Shown: positions 1-6,322 of the stretch, one piece after another
Layout: every line of letters begins with the position of its first letter
Position numbering within the stretch: the first letter of the stretch is position 1
Source of the DNA: Candidatus Omnitrophota bacterium
GTDB taxonomy: Bacteria > Omnitrophota > Gorgyraeia > Zapsychrales > Zapsychraceae
Length of the DNA: 33,980 nt
Assembly: GCA_016212005.1 (NCBI GenBank)
Contig: JACRHP010000058.1
Location: 1 to 33,980 of the forward strand
Direction of reading: 5' to 3'
The notes under the pieces: model-generated
Database searches by the model: none
Seen by the model: the letters and a program-made list of their open reading frames with translations, nothing else
What the model was told of the DNA's origin: nothing
Position numbers and translations under genes: made by a program

Positions 1-298
1 TGAGAATTCATGCATAAAATTGGAAAAATGTTCCAAATTTGCCCTAAAAATGGGGCACCCAACTAAAGGTTATAATTTTTATTTTCTCGACGATGACTCT
101 TTGCAAAGAATCGTTTTTTCAAAAAAGTGACGAAGTCAGGTGGGGCCTGGGTTACCCCGATTCGTAAGATATGGCAAAATTTTCTTCGATAATTTTGCCA
201 TACTCATCGGGGTTATCCGCCGAAATATTGCTAGGCGACATCTCGCCGTAGCTGAATACGAAAGTCATTCAGCGAAGGCGGATAAGGAGTCATTTCCT
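1..298. promoter_or_regulatory. Hairpin-dense non-coding leader upstream of oxidase subunit III
   Basis: No convincing gene is seen here. The stretch is AT-rich at its left end and carries a series of inverted repeats. They are TTGGAA/TTCCAA at 20-36, TGCCC/GGGCA at 40-57, a CTTTGCAAAG palindrome at 97-106, and TGGCAAAATT/AATTTTGCCA at 172-200 inside an outer ACCCCGAT/ATCGGGGT pair at 154-213. GGCGA/TCGCC at 234-247 and GCTGAAT/ATTCAGC at 251-273 follow. The last hairpin ends 10 bases before the ribosome binding site of the next gene. A TATAAT hexamer lies at 71-76 but has no good -35 partner. It may be a 5' leader, an intergenic spacer between an unseen subunit I gene and subunit III, or a decayed palindromic repeat element. 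Confidence 0.55.
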
Positions 299-892
299 AT
301 GGAACTTATGCCGTACATTGTTGAAGAGCGAAAGGATACGGGGCTTTTTAACGCCAAGCTCGGTATTTGGCTTTTTTTGTCGTCGGAAGTCATGCTTTTT
401 GGCGCCTTGTTTTCTTCTTATGTATTATTGCGCACCGGGGCGGCTCACTGGCCGCACGGCTCATCTATCCTGAACGTTCCCATCGGCGCGTTTAATACGG
501 TTGTTCTGATCGCCTCCAGCGTGAGTATGGTCTTCGCCTGGGCCGCGCTCAAAGAAAATAAATTCGGCAAATTCAGGCTTAACCTCGGGCTGACGGTCCT
601 TTTGGCGCTGACGTTTTTAGTCGTCAAATCGTTTGAGTACGGCGCGAAGTTTGAGCACCACTTGTTCCCCCGGACAAACACCTTTTTAGCCATTTATTTT
701 ACGCTGACCGGGCTGCATGCCCTGCACGTGATCGGCGGGATCATCGTCAATGGTTATCTCTGGGGGCCGGGGGCCAAAATGTGGCAAACGGATCCGGCGC
801 GGTTTACCAACCGCATCGAGATTGCGGGGATTTACTGGCATTTCGTCGACCTTGTGTGGATCTTTCTGTTCCCGGTGCTTTACCTTTTATAG
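299..892 (+). CDS. ctaE: Cytochrome c oxidase subunit III
   Basis: Subunit III of an aa3-type heme-copper oxidase, an integral membrane subunit that stabilises the catalytic core. The 197-residue product has about five membrane segments and typical family text: GLFNAKLGIWLFLSSEVMLF near the N-terminus, a central LHALHVIGG histidine segment, and a C-terminal YWHFVDLVWIFLFPVLYLL helix. The open frame extends up to a GTG at 140. I start at 299 because AAGGAG (284-289) lies 9 bases upstream, and because the extra 53 residues would be encoded by hairpin repeats and do not look like the family. It is the first visible gene of the oxidase operon. Subunit IV follows after 10 bases. Confidence 0.93.
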   Translation: MELMPYIVEERKDTGLFNAKLGIWLFLSSEVMLFGALFSSYVLLRTGAAHWPHGSSILNVPIGAFNTVVLIASSVSMVFAWAALKENKFGKFRLNLGLTVLLALTFLVVKSFEYGAKFEHHLFPRTNTFLAIYFTLTGLHALHVIGGIIVNGYLWGPGAKMWQTDPARFTNRIEIAGIYWHFVDLVWIFLFPVLYLL

Positions 893-902
893 GAGAATCG
901 TG

Positions 903-1214
903 ATGAGCGGGACACATGACATTAAGCAAGAGATTAAAAAATACTGGAAGGTGTTTACGGCCTTGCTGGTCTTGACCGTAGTCACGGTCGCGATCAGTTA
1001 TTTGAAATTCGGCCTGGCTGTTGCCATTATCGTGGCGTTGACGATTGCCCTGGTCAAAGGATCTCTGGTGGCTTGTTTTTTTATGCACCTTATTTCCGAA
1101 AGGAAACTGGTTTATGTTATTCTTGGCTTTGTGGTTTTTTTCTTTTTGGCCATGATGCTGTTGATCTACGCGTCGCATTTCAACCTGCCGGAAGGGGTTC
1201 AAATTGTCTCTTAG
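903..1214 (+). CDS. ctaF: Cytochrome c oxidase subunit IV (CtaF/CyoD-type)
   Basis: Small membrane subunit of the terminal oxidase, 103 residues with three hydrophobic helices. The KEIKKYW-like opening (IKQEIKKYWKVF), the ALVKGSLVACFFMHL second helix and the long C-terminal helix are typical of bacterial subunit IV, where the helix-2 'KxxLVxxxFMHL' pattern recurs. The start at 903 is set by AGGAG at 891-895, which also overlaps the stop codon of subunit III; an upstream in-frame ATG at 750 would overlap subunit III heavily. Its last bases overlap the TTG start of the next small gene by 11 bases, so translation is probably coupled. Confidence 0.9.
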   Translation: MSGTHDIKQEIKKYWKVFTALLVLTVVTVAISYLKFGLAVAIIVALTIALVKGSLVACFFMHLISERKLVYVILGFVVFFFLAMMLLIYASHFNLPEGVQIVS

Positions 1215-1398
1215 AGATTTTCATATTCTTTTTGTCACAGCCTCAATCCTATGCAGCATCGGTTTTGGATGGTGGGCGGTTAATCAGTATGCGGCCCAGC
1301 CGGGCTGGAACTATTTGACGACCGCGCTGGCTTCTTTTTTCATCGCCGGCGGGTTGGTTATCTATGAAGTTCTTTTTATCAAAAAGATCAAAGGGTAA
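1204..1398 (+). CDS. Small two-helix membrane protein of the oxidase operon
   Basis: I do not recognise a named family. The product is 64 residues with two hydrophobic helices (roughly residues 7-27 and 39-58) separated by a short loop, and it ends in a basic tail (IKKIKG). It starts at TTG 1204, with a purine-rich GGAAGGGG six bases upstream, and overlaps the subunit IV stop by 11 bases. Its place between subunits IV and II suggests a small accessory subunit or assembly factor of the oxidase. That role is inferred from position only. Confidence 0.65.
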   Translation: MSLRDFHILFVTASILCSIGFGWWAVNQYAAQPGWNYLTTALASFFIAGGLVIYEVLFIKKIKG

Positions 1399-1405
1399 CG
1401 GGGTC

Positions 1406-1645
1406 ATGCCACATCGAAGGTTGAACCGGCTTGTTTTTATTTCGCTTGTCTTGTTTTTAGGTGGCACGCAAGCAGGGTATGCTTGTAGTGTTTGTTTTGG
1501 CGGGTCGTCGCAGGACCCAGCCAATATTGGCCTGCGTAACGGCGTGATATTTTTGCTGGCGGTTGTTTTGCTCGTGTTGGCGTCTTTTGCCAGATTTTTC
1601 CTGAATATTCGAAAAAGAACAAAGTTGATGGTGGACCAATCCTAG
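1406..1645 (+). CDS. Small exported membrane protein with CSVCFG motif
   Basis: A 79-residue protein with an N-terminal signal-like helix (residues about 8-25), then CSVCFGGSSQDP, then a second helix (about 44-66) and a basic end. If the first helix is a signal peptide or inward anchor, the CxxC pair lies on the outer face of the membrane, just after the helix. I chose ATG 1406, eight bases after the previous stop; an in-frame ATG at 1364 would overlap that gene by 35 bases. I recall similar CxVCFG small proteins beside oxidase genes in planctomycete/verrucomicrobial genomes, but could not check this. A CxxC protein next to the CuA subunit could act in copper delivery or thiol reduction; this is inference. 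Confidence 0.6.
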   Translation: MPHRRLNRLVFISLVLFLGGTQAGYACSVCFGGSSQDPANIGLRNGVIFLLAVVLLVLASFARFFLNIRKRTKLMVDQS

Positions 1646-1655
1646 GGAACGCACG

Positions 1656-2438
1656 ATGGACATAACAAAAATGTTGAATTTGCCGATTGTCGCCTCGGCC
1701 CATGGCCATGAGATCGACATGATGATTTATCTGGTGCATATTTTGATGGTTATTCTGGGGCTGGGCTGGGGAGTTTATTTCGTCGTCGTTTTGTGGCGGT
1801 TCCGCCGCCGGAAAAACGTCGGGGCCAATTACCAGGGAACTCAATCGCACGCTTCCTCCGCGATCGAGGTTGCGGTTATTATTGCGGAGGCAATCTTATT
1901 GATCGGCTTTTCGATTCCCTTCTGGGCCAAGCAGGTCAATGCCTTTCCGCAGCGTAAGGATATTATCGAGGTCCGTGTCGTGGCCGAACAGTTCGCCTGG
2001 AATATCCATTATCCGGGTGCGGACGGTATTTTTGGCAAGACGGATATAAAATTTTTTGACAAACAATCGAACCCGTTGGGGCTAGATCCGAATGACCCGC
2101 ATGGTAAAGACGATATCACGACAATCAATCAATTGCATCTTCCCATTGGCCGGCCGGCGGTTATCTATCTGACTTCACGAGATGTCATGCATTCTTTTTC
2201 ATTGCCGGTGATGCGCGTCAAGCAGGATGTCATCCCCGGGATGAGCATTCCCACCTGGTTTACTCCCACCCGCACCGGAGCTTATGAGATCGGCTGCGCG
2301 CAGTTGTGCGGGCTCGGCCATTACCGGATGAAAGGGTTCCTGACCATTCATACGCAGGAAGAGTTTGACCAATGGCTCAAGGACCAGGCCAGTTCCTCAC
2401 AAAAGGAGGAAGGGACCGATGACTTCTGGGGGTCTTGA
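1656..2438 (+). CDS. ctaC: Cytochrome c oxidase subunit II (CuA subunit)
   Basis: Carries the dinuclear CuA centre that takes electrons from cytochrome c on the outer face of the membrane. The 260-residue product has two membrane helices (about 24-48 and 70-92) and then a cupredoxin domain. CuA ligands are visible: H179 in DVMHSFSLP, then C214, C218, H222 and M225 in CAQLCGLGHYRMKG. The aromatic electron-entry region EQFAWNIHYPG is at 111-121. A long loop (about 122-160, rich in Asp and Asn) precedes the LHLPIGRPA strand. No cytochrome c domain is fused. The start follows AGGGA with a short spacer. Unusually, this gene lies downstream of subunits III and IV. Confidence 0.95.
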   Translation: MDITKMLNLPIVASAHGHEIDMMIYLVHILMVILGLGWGVYFVVVLWRFRRRKNVGANYQGTQSHASSAIEVAVIIAEAILLIGFSIPFWAKQVNAFPQRKDIIEVRVVAEQFAWNIHYPGADGIFGKTDIKFFDKQSNPLGLDPNDPHGKDDITTINQLHLPIGRPAVIYLTSRDVMHSFSLPVMRVKQDVIPGMSIPTWFTPTRTGAYEIGCAQLCGLGHYRMKGFLTIHTQEEFDQWLKDQASSSQKEEGTDDFWGS

Positions 2439-3444
2439 CAAGCCCGCACGCCTTTCCGGTTTTTCTTCCATGTGCTTAAGACGATTTTCCAAAGCAATCT
2501 GCTTTTCAACTCTTTTCCTGATCTTTGCCGGCGGGATGGTCACGAGCACCGGGTCCGGACTTTCGGTGCCTGACTGGCCGTTGTCGTATGGCATGCTTTT
2601 CCCTCCCATGGTCGGAGGCATTTTTTACGAACACGGGCACCGGATGGTCGCCGCAACGGTGGGATTTCTCACACTTTGCCTGACCATCTGGCTGGGTGTG
2701 AGGGAAAAACGAAAGTGGGTACGTCGCCTGGGGATCGGGGCCCTGACAGCGGTCGTCCTGCAAGGGATCCTCGGCGGACTGACCGTATTGTTTTTGCTCC
2801 CGACACCGATTTCTGTCCTGCACGCCGTTTTGGCCCAGACATTTTTTGTTTTGACGATCCTCATCGCTTACAGCTTGTCGGTTGAGCGGCAACGGCGCTC
2901 CGACCAGGCGCCGGAGCACCATCCGGCCCTGGTGAAGGTAACTTTGGTCTTCGCGGGATTGGTTTACGTGCAGCTTATCCTGGGGGCTTTGATGCGCCAT
3001 ACGGAATCCGGTTTGGCCATCCCGGATTTTCCAACGATGGGCGGGTACTGGCTGCCGCCATTTAATGAGGCCATGCTGCGGCACATCAACTATTGGCGGT
3101 TTGAGTATAATCTCGACGCGGTGACGATCAGCCAGGTTATTATCCATTTCATTCACCGGACGGGGGCGCTTGTGGTTGCGTTCGCGGCGGGCATTATAAA
3201 TTACGCCGGATGGCGGACGGGAGTTCAGGAAAGGACGCTTGTGCGGACGATTTTGTTTTTGAATATTGCCGTAGTTCTGCAATTGTGCCTGGGTATTTTA
3301 ACGGTTCTCACGGGCAAGGCACCGCATATTACGAGTGTACACGTTGTCACCGGGGCGGCAACGCTGGGGGTTTCCATCTTGCTGCTTTTACGGGCGTCGC
3401 CGCTGTCGTGGGCTGAATTTGTGAAATCTGTCAGGGAGTCATGA
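2419..3444 (+). CDS. ctaA: Heme A synthase (COX15/CtaA family)
   Basis: Oxidises the C8 methyl of heme O to the formyl group of heme A, the cofactor of aa3 oxidases. The 341-residue membrane protein shows the family's two-fold internal repeat. Heme-ligand histidines sit in EHGHRM (H74), LHAVLAQ (H135), FIHRTGA (H246) and SVHVVTGA (H308). The paired TSTGSGLSVPDWP (42-54) and HTESGLAIPDFP (194-205) motifs mark the two halves. I start at 2419 because a strong AAGGAGGAAGG run (2403-2413) sits directly upstream. This makes a 20-base overlap with subunit II and implies coupled translation. It overlaps the heme O synthase start by 4 bases. Confidence 0.93.
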   Translation: MTSGGLDKPARLSGFSSMCLRRFSKAICFSTLFLIFAGGMVTSTGSGLSVPDWPLSYGMLFPPMVGGIFYEHGHRMVAATVGFLTLCLTIWLGVREKRKWVRRLGIGALTAVVLQGILGGLTVLFLLPTPISVLHAVLAQTFFVLTILIAYSLSVERQRRSDQAPEHHPALVKVTLVFAGLVYVQLILGALMRHTESGLAIPDFPTMGGYWLPPFNEAMLRHINYWRFEYNLDAVTISQVIIHFIHRTGALVVAFAAGIINYAGWRTGVQERTLVRTILFLNIAVVLQLCLGILTVLTGKAPHITSVHVVTGAATLGVSILLLLRASPLSWAEFVKSVRES

Positions 3445-4310
3445 TGAGGAAAAAAAATATCGTCAGCGCGTATCTGGAATTGACCAAGCCGAGGATCGTT
3501 TCCCTGGTCCTGGTTTCTTGCGCGTTAGGTTTCTTTTTAGGGGGGCACGGGATCCATTCCTGGCCGCGTTTTGTCATGCTGTTGGTGGGGGTTGCCCTGG
3601 TGAGCGGAGGGTCCGGCACGTTGAACCATTATCTGGAACGGGAGTATGATGCTAAAATGTTGCGCACGCGTAACCGTCCGATTCCCTCCGGTATCATCGC
3701 CCCGGCGGACGCGCTGGGCTTCGGTGTTGTCCTTATCCTGGCGGGAATTTTTATCCTGTACGTGAAAACCAATATTTTGACCGCCTTCCTTAGCTTGCTT
3801 ACCTCGTTTCTCTATATCATGGTGTACACGCCGATGAAGCGGGTGAGCTGGCTGAATACGACGATCGGCGCGGTTCCCGGTGCCATCCCGCCGTTGGGGG
3901 GCTGGGCGGCGGCAACCGGCCACTTGAATTTTTCGGCCGGTATTTTATTTTTGATCTTGTTCTTGTGGCAGCATCCCCATTTTTATTCGATCGCCTGGAT
4001 GATCAGGGATGATTACGCGCGGGCCGGATTTAAAATGCTGCCGGTCCTCGAACCCGACGGGCGGTCAACGTTCTCCCAGATCCAGACATTTTCCGGGATG
4101 TTGATCGTCGCTTCGCTCTTGCCGACCATGGTCGGTTTGTCCGGCTACATTTACGCCTTCGGCGTAGGGGTCGCCGGAGTCGTTCTCTGGGGTATGGGCC
4201 GCAGGCTCACGGAAACCAAGTCATTGGAAGACGCCCGTAATCTTCTCAAAGCGACCGTTTTTTATCTTCCCGTCCTGTTTGTTCTGATTGTTGTGGACCT
4301 CTGCGCTTGA
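3441..4310 (+). CDS. ctaB: Protoheme IX farnesyltransferase (heme O synthase)
   Basis: UbiA-family prenyltransferase that adds the farnesyl group to heme B to make heme O, the substrate of the preceding gene's product. The 289-residue product has about eight hydrophobic segments. The first Asp-rich/allylic motif is visible as NHYLEREYDAKMLRTRNRP (62-80). It is followed by the YTPMKR loop and the GAVPGAIPPLGGWAA segment typical of CtaB/CyoE, and WMIRDDYARAGFKMLP supplies the second motif. It starts at ATG 3441 in an ATGA overlap with the heme A synthase stop; a second ATG at 3444 is possible. Confidence 0.94.
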   Translation: MMRKKNIVSAYLELTKPRIVSLVLVSCALGFFLGGHGIHSWPRFVMLLVGVALVSGGSGTLNHYLEREYDAKMLRTRNRPIPSGIIAPADALGFGVVLILAGIFILYVKTNILTAFLSLLTSFLYIMVYTPMKRVSWLNTTIGAVPGAIPPLGGWAAATGHLNFSAGILFLILFLWQHPHFYSIAWMIRDDYARAGFKMLPVLEPDGRSTFSQIQTFSGMLIVASLLPTMVGLSGYIYAFGVGVAGVVLWGMGRRLTETKSLEDARNLLKATVFYLPVLFVLIVVDLCA

Positions 4311-4320
4311 TAAAGCCACT

Positions 4321-4734
4321 ATGATTTCCTGGTTTCCGACCATTAACGCTTCCCTGAACGCAACCGCCGCCGTATTGCTGTTTCTCGGCTGGCGGGCCAT
4401 CAAGAGCAAAAACACCGTTGTGCACAAACGCTTTATGATTGCCGCGCTTGTTGCATCAACGCTTTTTCTTGTTTCTTACCTGACTTATCATTTGACGGTG
4501 GCGGGGGTGACGCGCTACCAAGGGCAGGGAATATCCCGATTTATTTATTTTTTGATCCTTTTAACGCACACGCCGCTGGCTGTTATGATCGTGCCGTTCT
4601 GCCTGGCTGCGGTTTATTTCGCCGTACGTGGGGATTTTAAGCGGCACGTGAGGATCACGAAGTGGCTTTTGCCGGTCTGGATGTATGTTTCAGTGACTGG
4701 TGTTCTTATTTATTTCATGCTTTATATATTTTAA
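4321..4734 (+). CDS. DUF420 membrane protein (YozB/CtaM-like)
   Basis: A 137-residue membrane protein with four helices. Its opening (FPTINASLNATAAVLLFLGW) and the RAIKSKNTVVHKRFMIAAL, YLTYH and LLTHTPLAV segments are characteristic of DUF420. Members of this family (CtaM in staphylococci, YozB in Bacillus) are reported to be needed for maturation of aa3-type oxidases, which fits its place at the end of the oxidase/heme operon. The start at ATG 4321 is 10 bases after heme O synthase; a longer frame from 4288 would overlap that gene. No strong ribosome site is visible. Its stop codon overlaps the stop of the convergent minus-strand gene within a TTAA at 4731-4734. Confidence 0.85.
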   Translation: MISWFPTINASLNATAAVLLFLGWRAIKSKNTVVHKRFMIAALVASTLFLVSYLTYHLTVAGVTRYQGQGISRFIYFLILLTHTPLAVMIVPFCLAAVYFAVRGDFKRHVRITKWLLPVWMYVSVTGVLIYFMLYIF

Positions 4735-5036
4735 CGCCGCAATAAAAACCGCCAAAGATTTTTTTCCCGTTCCCAGAAAAAAGAAAATTGTCCGAACAAG
4801 AATCCGAATATCAAGAGATTGATCTGGTAGGTGGGGAAGACTACGGCGAGCCAGGCGAGAAATTTGAGGATAAACGGCGTCTGGGCCGTGACCCCCAGGG
4901 CGTGAAAGATGGGTTTGCGTACCCATACGATGGCCATGCCGGCCAGTGAGAAAACGGTCATGATCTTGACTAGTTCAAGAGTGGTTTGGACGTTATATTT
5001 TGTTTTCATGCCTTGGAGGAATTTGGGTCCACTCAT
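4731..5036 (-). CDS. Small membrane protein, DUF6787-like
   Basis: A 101-residue protein with a basic N-terminus, two or three hydrophobic helices, and a C-terminal LLIFGFLFGQFSFFWEREKNL segment. The last part recalls the 'GQF.FF' end of DUF6787 proteins annotated in Bacteroidetes, but I hold that only loosely. It starts at 5036, set by AAGAAAGGG seven bases upstream on the minus strand; an internal Met ten residues in lacks such a site. It is the last gene of the minus-strand ferredoxin cluster. Function unknown. Confidence 0.65.
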   Translation of the reverse strand: MSGPKFLQGMKTKYNVQTTLELVKIMTVFSLAGMAIVWVRKPIFHALGVTAQTPFILKFLAWLAVVFPTYQINLLIFGFLFGQFSFFWEREKNLWRFLLRR

Positions 5037-5050
5037 CGTTGCGCCCTTTC

Positions 5051-5173
5051 TTAAAAAGTCGTTATAATCAGGATGATCCCGGCGATCAAAACAACCACGG
5101 CAGTAAAGGCCAGGACGTAAATCATCGCTTTAAATCCGTCAGCCCCGGTGTCAAATTTGAGGATAGTTCTCAT
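5051..5173 (-). CDS. 40-residue single-helix membrane peptide
   Basis: A very short gene: MRTILKFDTGADGFKAMIYV, then an almost wholly hydrophobic helix ending in IITTF. The start ATG shares an ATGA overlap with the stop of the upstream 55-residue gene, and the next gene's AAGAAAGGG ribosome site begins within its stop codon. The tight spacing on both sides and clean topology (soluble head, one helix) argue that it is translated. I know no family. The size recalls small single-helix subunits of respiratory complexes, but that is only an analogy. Confidence 0.55.
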   Translation of the reverse strand: MRTILKFDTGADGFKAMIYVLAFTAVVVLIAGIILIITTF

Positions 5174-5337
5174 TTGCTCTTTAGCGCGAAGCGCTGGATA
5201 ATCCATCCGAAGAAGAATACGGCCGTCCCCGTCCAGAACATCCGCATGTTCATAAGCGCCGGGAAATGGCCTATAAATCCCACCAGGATGACTGCTAGTC
5301 CTGTCGCCTGCGCAATCTTGGCAAGATAATAGAGCAT
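5170..5337 (-). CDS. 55-residue two-helix membrane peptide
   Basis: The product is 55 residues with two hydrophobic stretches (about 5-25 and 35-47) around a short loop containing several Met residues (ALMNMRMFW), and a basic end (RFALKSK). It starts 5 bases after the stop of the 160-residue membrane protein gene and ends in an ATGA overlap with the 40-residue gene. Hydrophobic codon patterning and operon packing support a real gene. The family is not recognised. Given the ferredoxin at the head of the cluster and the facing oxidase operon, a respiratory accessory role is possible but unproven. Confidence 0.55.
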   Translation of the reverse strand: MLYYLAKIAQATGLAVILVGFIGHFPALMNMRMFWTGTAVFFFGWIIQRFALKSK

Positions 5338-5342
5338 GATGA

Positions 5343-5825
5343 TTACACGGTCCTTTTGATGCCGCTCATATCCAGGATGATTTGAGTATTTTCCTTGAAA
5401 CTGCGGTGTTCGATGATTTTAACCTGGATAAAATGCGCCAGACAGATCAAAAATAAAATTTGATACACCGGCACCGGTAGCTGGTGTGTGTTCATGGCTC
5501 CCACGGAAACAAACAGGATGATCATCAGCAAAATATTCAGCAGAAGGGGCGGGTAAACGCGGTATTTGACGGCGAGCGATCGCTTGTGGAATCCGGCGTC
5601 GAGCTTATGTTCCAGACAGTATTCCTTGATGCTAACGCCCGTTCCGACAAAGAAGAAAATCACCAGCGTTTCCGTCAATAGATAGAGGATGCTCGTCAGG
5701 AGCATGAATGTCAAATGCCCCGCCTGGAAAATAAAAAAATGCCAAAAGCTTTGCCCCAGGCCGACAAGAAGTAAAAGAAACGTCAGCAAGCTTAAGCCAT
5801 AACATATGTTCATGAACAGCCACAT
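5343..5825 (-). CDS. Four-helix membrane protein of unknown function
   Basis: About 160 residues with four clear membrane helices: MNICYGLSLLTFLLLLVGLG, a second around LTSILYLLTETLVIFFFVGTG, and two more in the C-terminal half. A polar, basic loop (EYCLEHKLDAGFHKRSLAVK) separates the helix pairs. The open frame runs further upstream across the ferredoxin gene, but that part is a frame shadow; I start at ATG 5825, 34 bases after the ferredoxin stop. No ribosome site is obvious for this ATG or for the next one at 5813. The protein is not recognised. Confidence 0.6.
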   Translation of the reverse strand: MWLFMNICYGLSLLTFLLLLVGLGQSFWHFFIFQAGHLTFMLLTSILYLLTETLVIFFFVGTGVSIKEYCLEHKLDAGFHKRSLAVKYRVYPPLLLNILLMIILFVSVGAMNTHQLPVPVYQILFLICLAHFIQVKIIEHRSFKENTQIILDMSGIKRTV

Positions 5826-5859
5826 GAGAGAAGATTTCGCTACGCGATGACAGGAAAGG

Positions 5860-6144
5860 TTATTTCTTCGGAGGCGCCAGGGGTTCTTTTTTTTCCGTGA
5901 TAACGGGAAGATTTTTGGCTTTTTCCTTGTTGAGGGCGACGTAACTTTTCCATTTTTCCGGGACGTCATCTTCGACGTAAATGGCCTGGACCGGGCATTC
6001 AGGGATGCACGCGCCGCAGTCGATGCACACTTCGGGGTCGATGACAAGCATCTCGGCGTCTTCATGGAAACAGTCCACCGGGCAGACGGTGACGCAGTCC
6101 GTATATCGGCATTTTACGCAAGGTTCACAAACAATATGGGCCAT
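5860..6144 (-). CDS. fdxA: 7Fe ferredoxin (FdxA type)
   Basis: A 94-residue soluble electron carrier. The N-terminus [20 protein letters not shown] followed by CPVDCF, and then [16 protein letters not shown], match ferredoxins that hold one [3Fe-4S] and one [4Fe-4S] cluster. The remaining tail ([20 protein letters not shown] then a Pro/Lys-rich end) is also family-like. The start at 6144 is fixed by a perfect AGGAGG six bases upstream; an upstream in-frame Met is not needed. It heads a minus-strand run of small membrane-protein genes, so it could feed electrons to a membrane partner encoded there. That link is inferred. Confidence 0.92.
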   Translation of the reverse strand: MAHIVCEPCVKCRYTDCVTVCPVDCFHEDAEMLVIDPEVCIDCGACIPECPVQAIYVEDDVPEKWKSYVALNKEKAKNLPVITEKKEPLAPPKK

Positions 6145-6197
6145 CGAAAACCTCCTCATAACTGCGGGTTAAAGAAATTCATACAACAACGACACTT

Positions 6198-6228
6198 ATA
6201 GTATTAACATAACAAAAAATAATTTCAA
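6198..6228 (-). promoter_or_regulatory. Possible promoter of the ferredoxin cluster
   Basis: Reading the minus strand, TTGAAA (6223-6228) is followed after 19 bases by TACTAT (6198-6203), about 55 bases before the ferredoxin start. The spacer is longer than ideal and other -10 choices exist in this AT-rich stretch, so the call is tentative. Confidence 0.35.
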
Positions 6229-6243
6229 GAGGATTTTTTCATT

Positions 6244-6259
6244 TTCAAATGATTTTGAA
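6244..6259. promoter_or_regulatory. Inverted repeat between divergent promoters
   Basis: TTCAAA and TTTGAA are separated by four bases, just upstream of the aconitase -35 element and between the two divergent transcription units. The symmetry and place suit a dimeric regulator site, but the region is AT-rich and chance is possible. Confidence 0.3.
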
Positions 6260-6266
6260 CGGCGTA

Positions 6267-6294
6267 TTGACTTCTTGGAGAGGTTTTATATAAT
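6267..6294 (+). promoter_or_regulatory. Sigma70-type promoter for aconitase
   Basis: TTGACT (6267-6272) and a perfect TATAAT (6289-6294) are separated by 16 bases. Transcription would begin near 6301, about 22 bases before the ATG at 6323. This also argues against the earlier in-frame ATG at 6275, which lies inside the promoter. Confidence 0.7.
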
Positions 6295-6322
6295 ACATAT
6301 CTTGTTTAGAATTGGAATTAAG

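Noticed and set aside
140-298. N-terminal extension of oxidase subunit III from GTG 140
   Set aside because: The extra 53 codons are made of inverted repeats, do not resemble the family, and the strong ribosome site serves the ATG at 299.
2506-3282. 258-residue open frame on the minus strand
   Set aside because: Mirror frame of heme A synthase, strongly basic and Gln/Arg-rich as expected for an antisense shadow.
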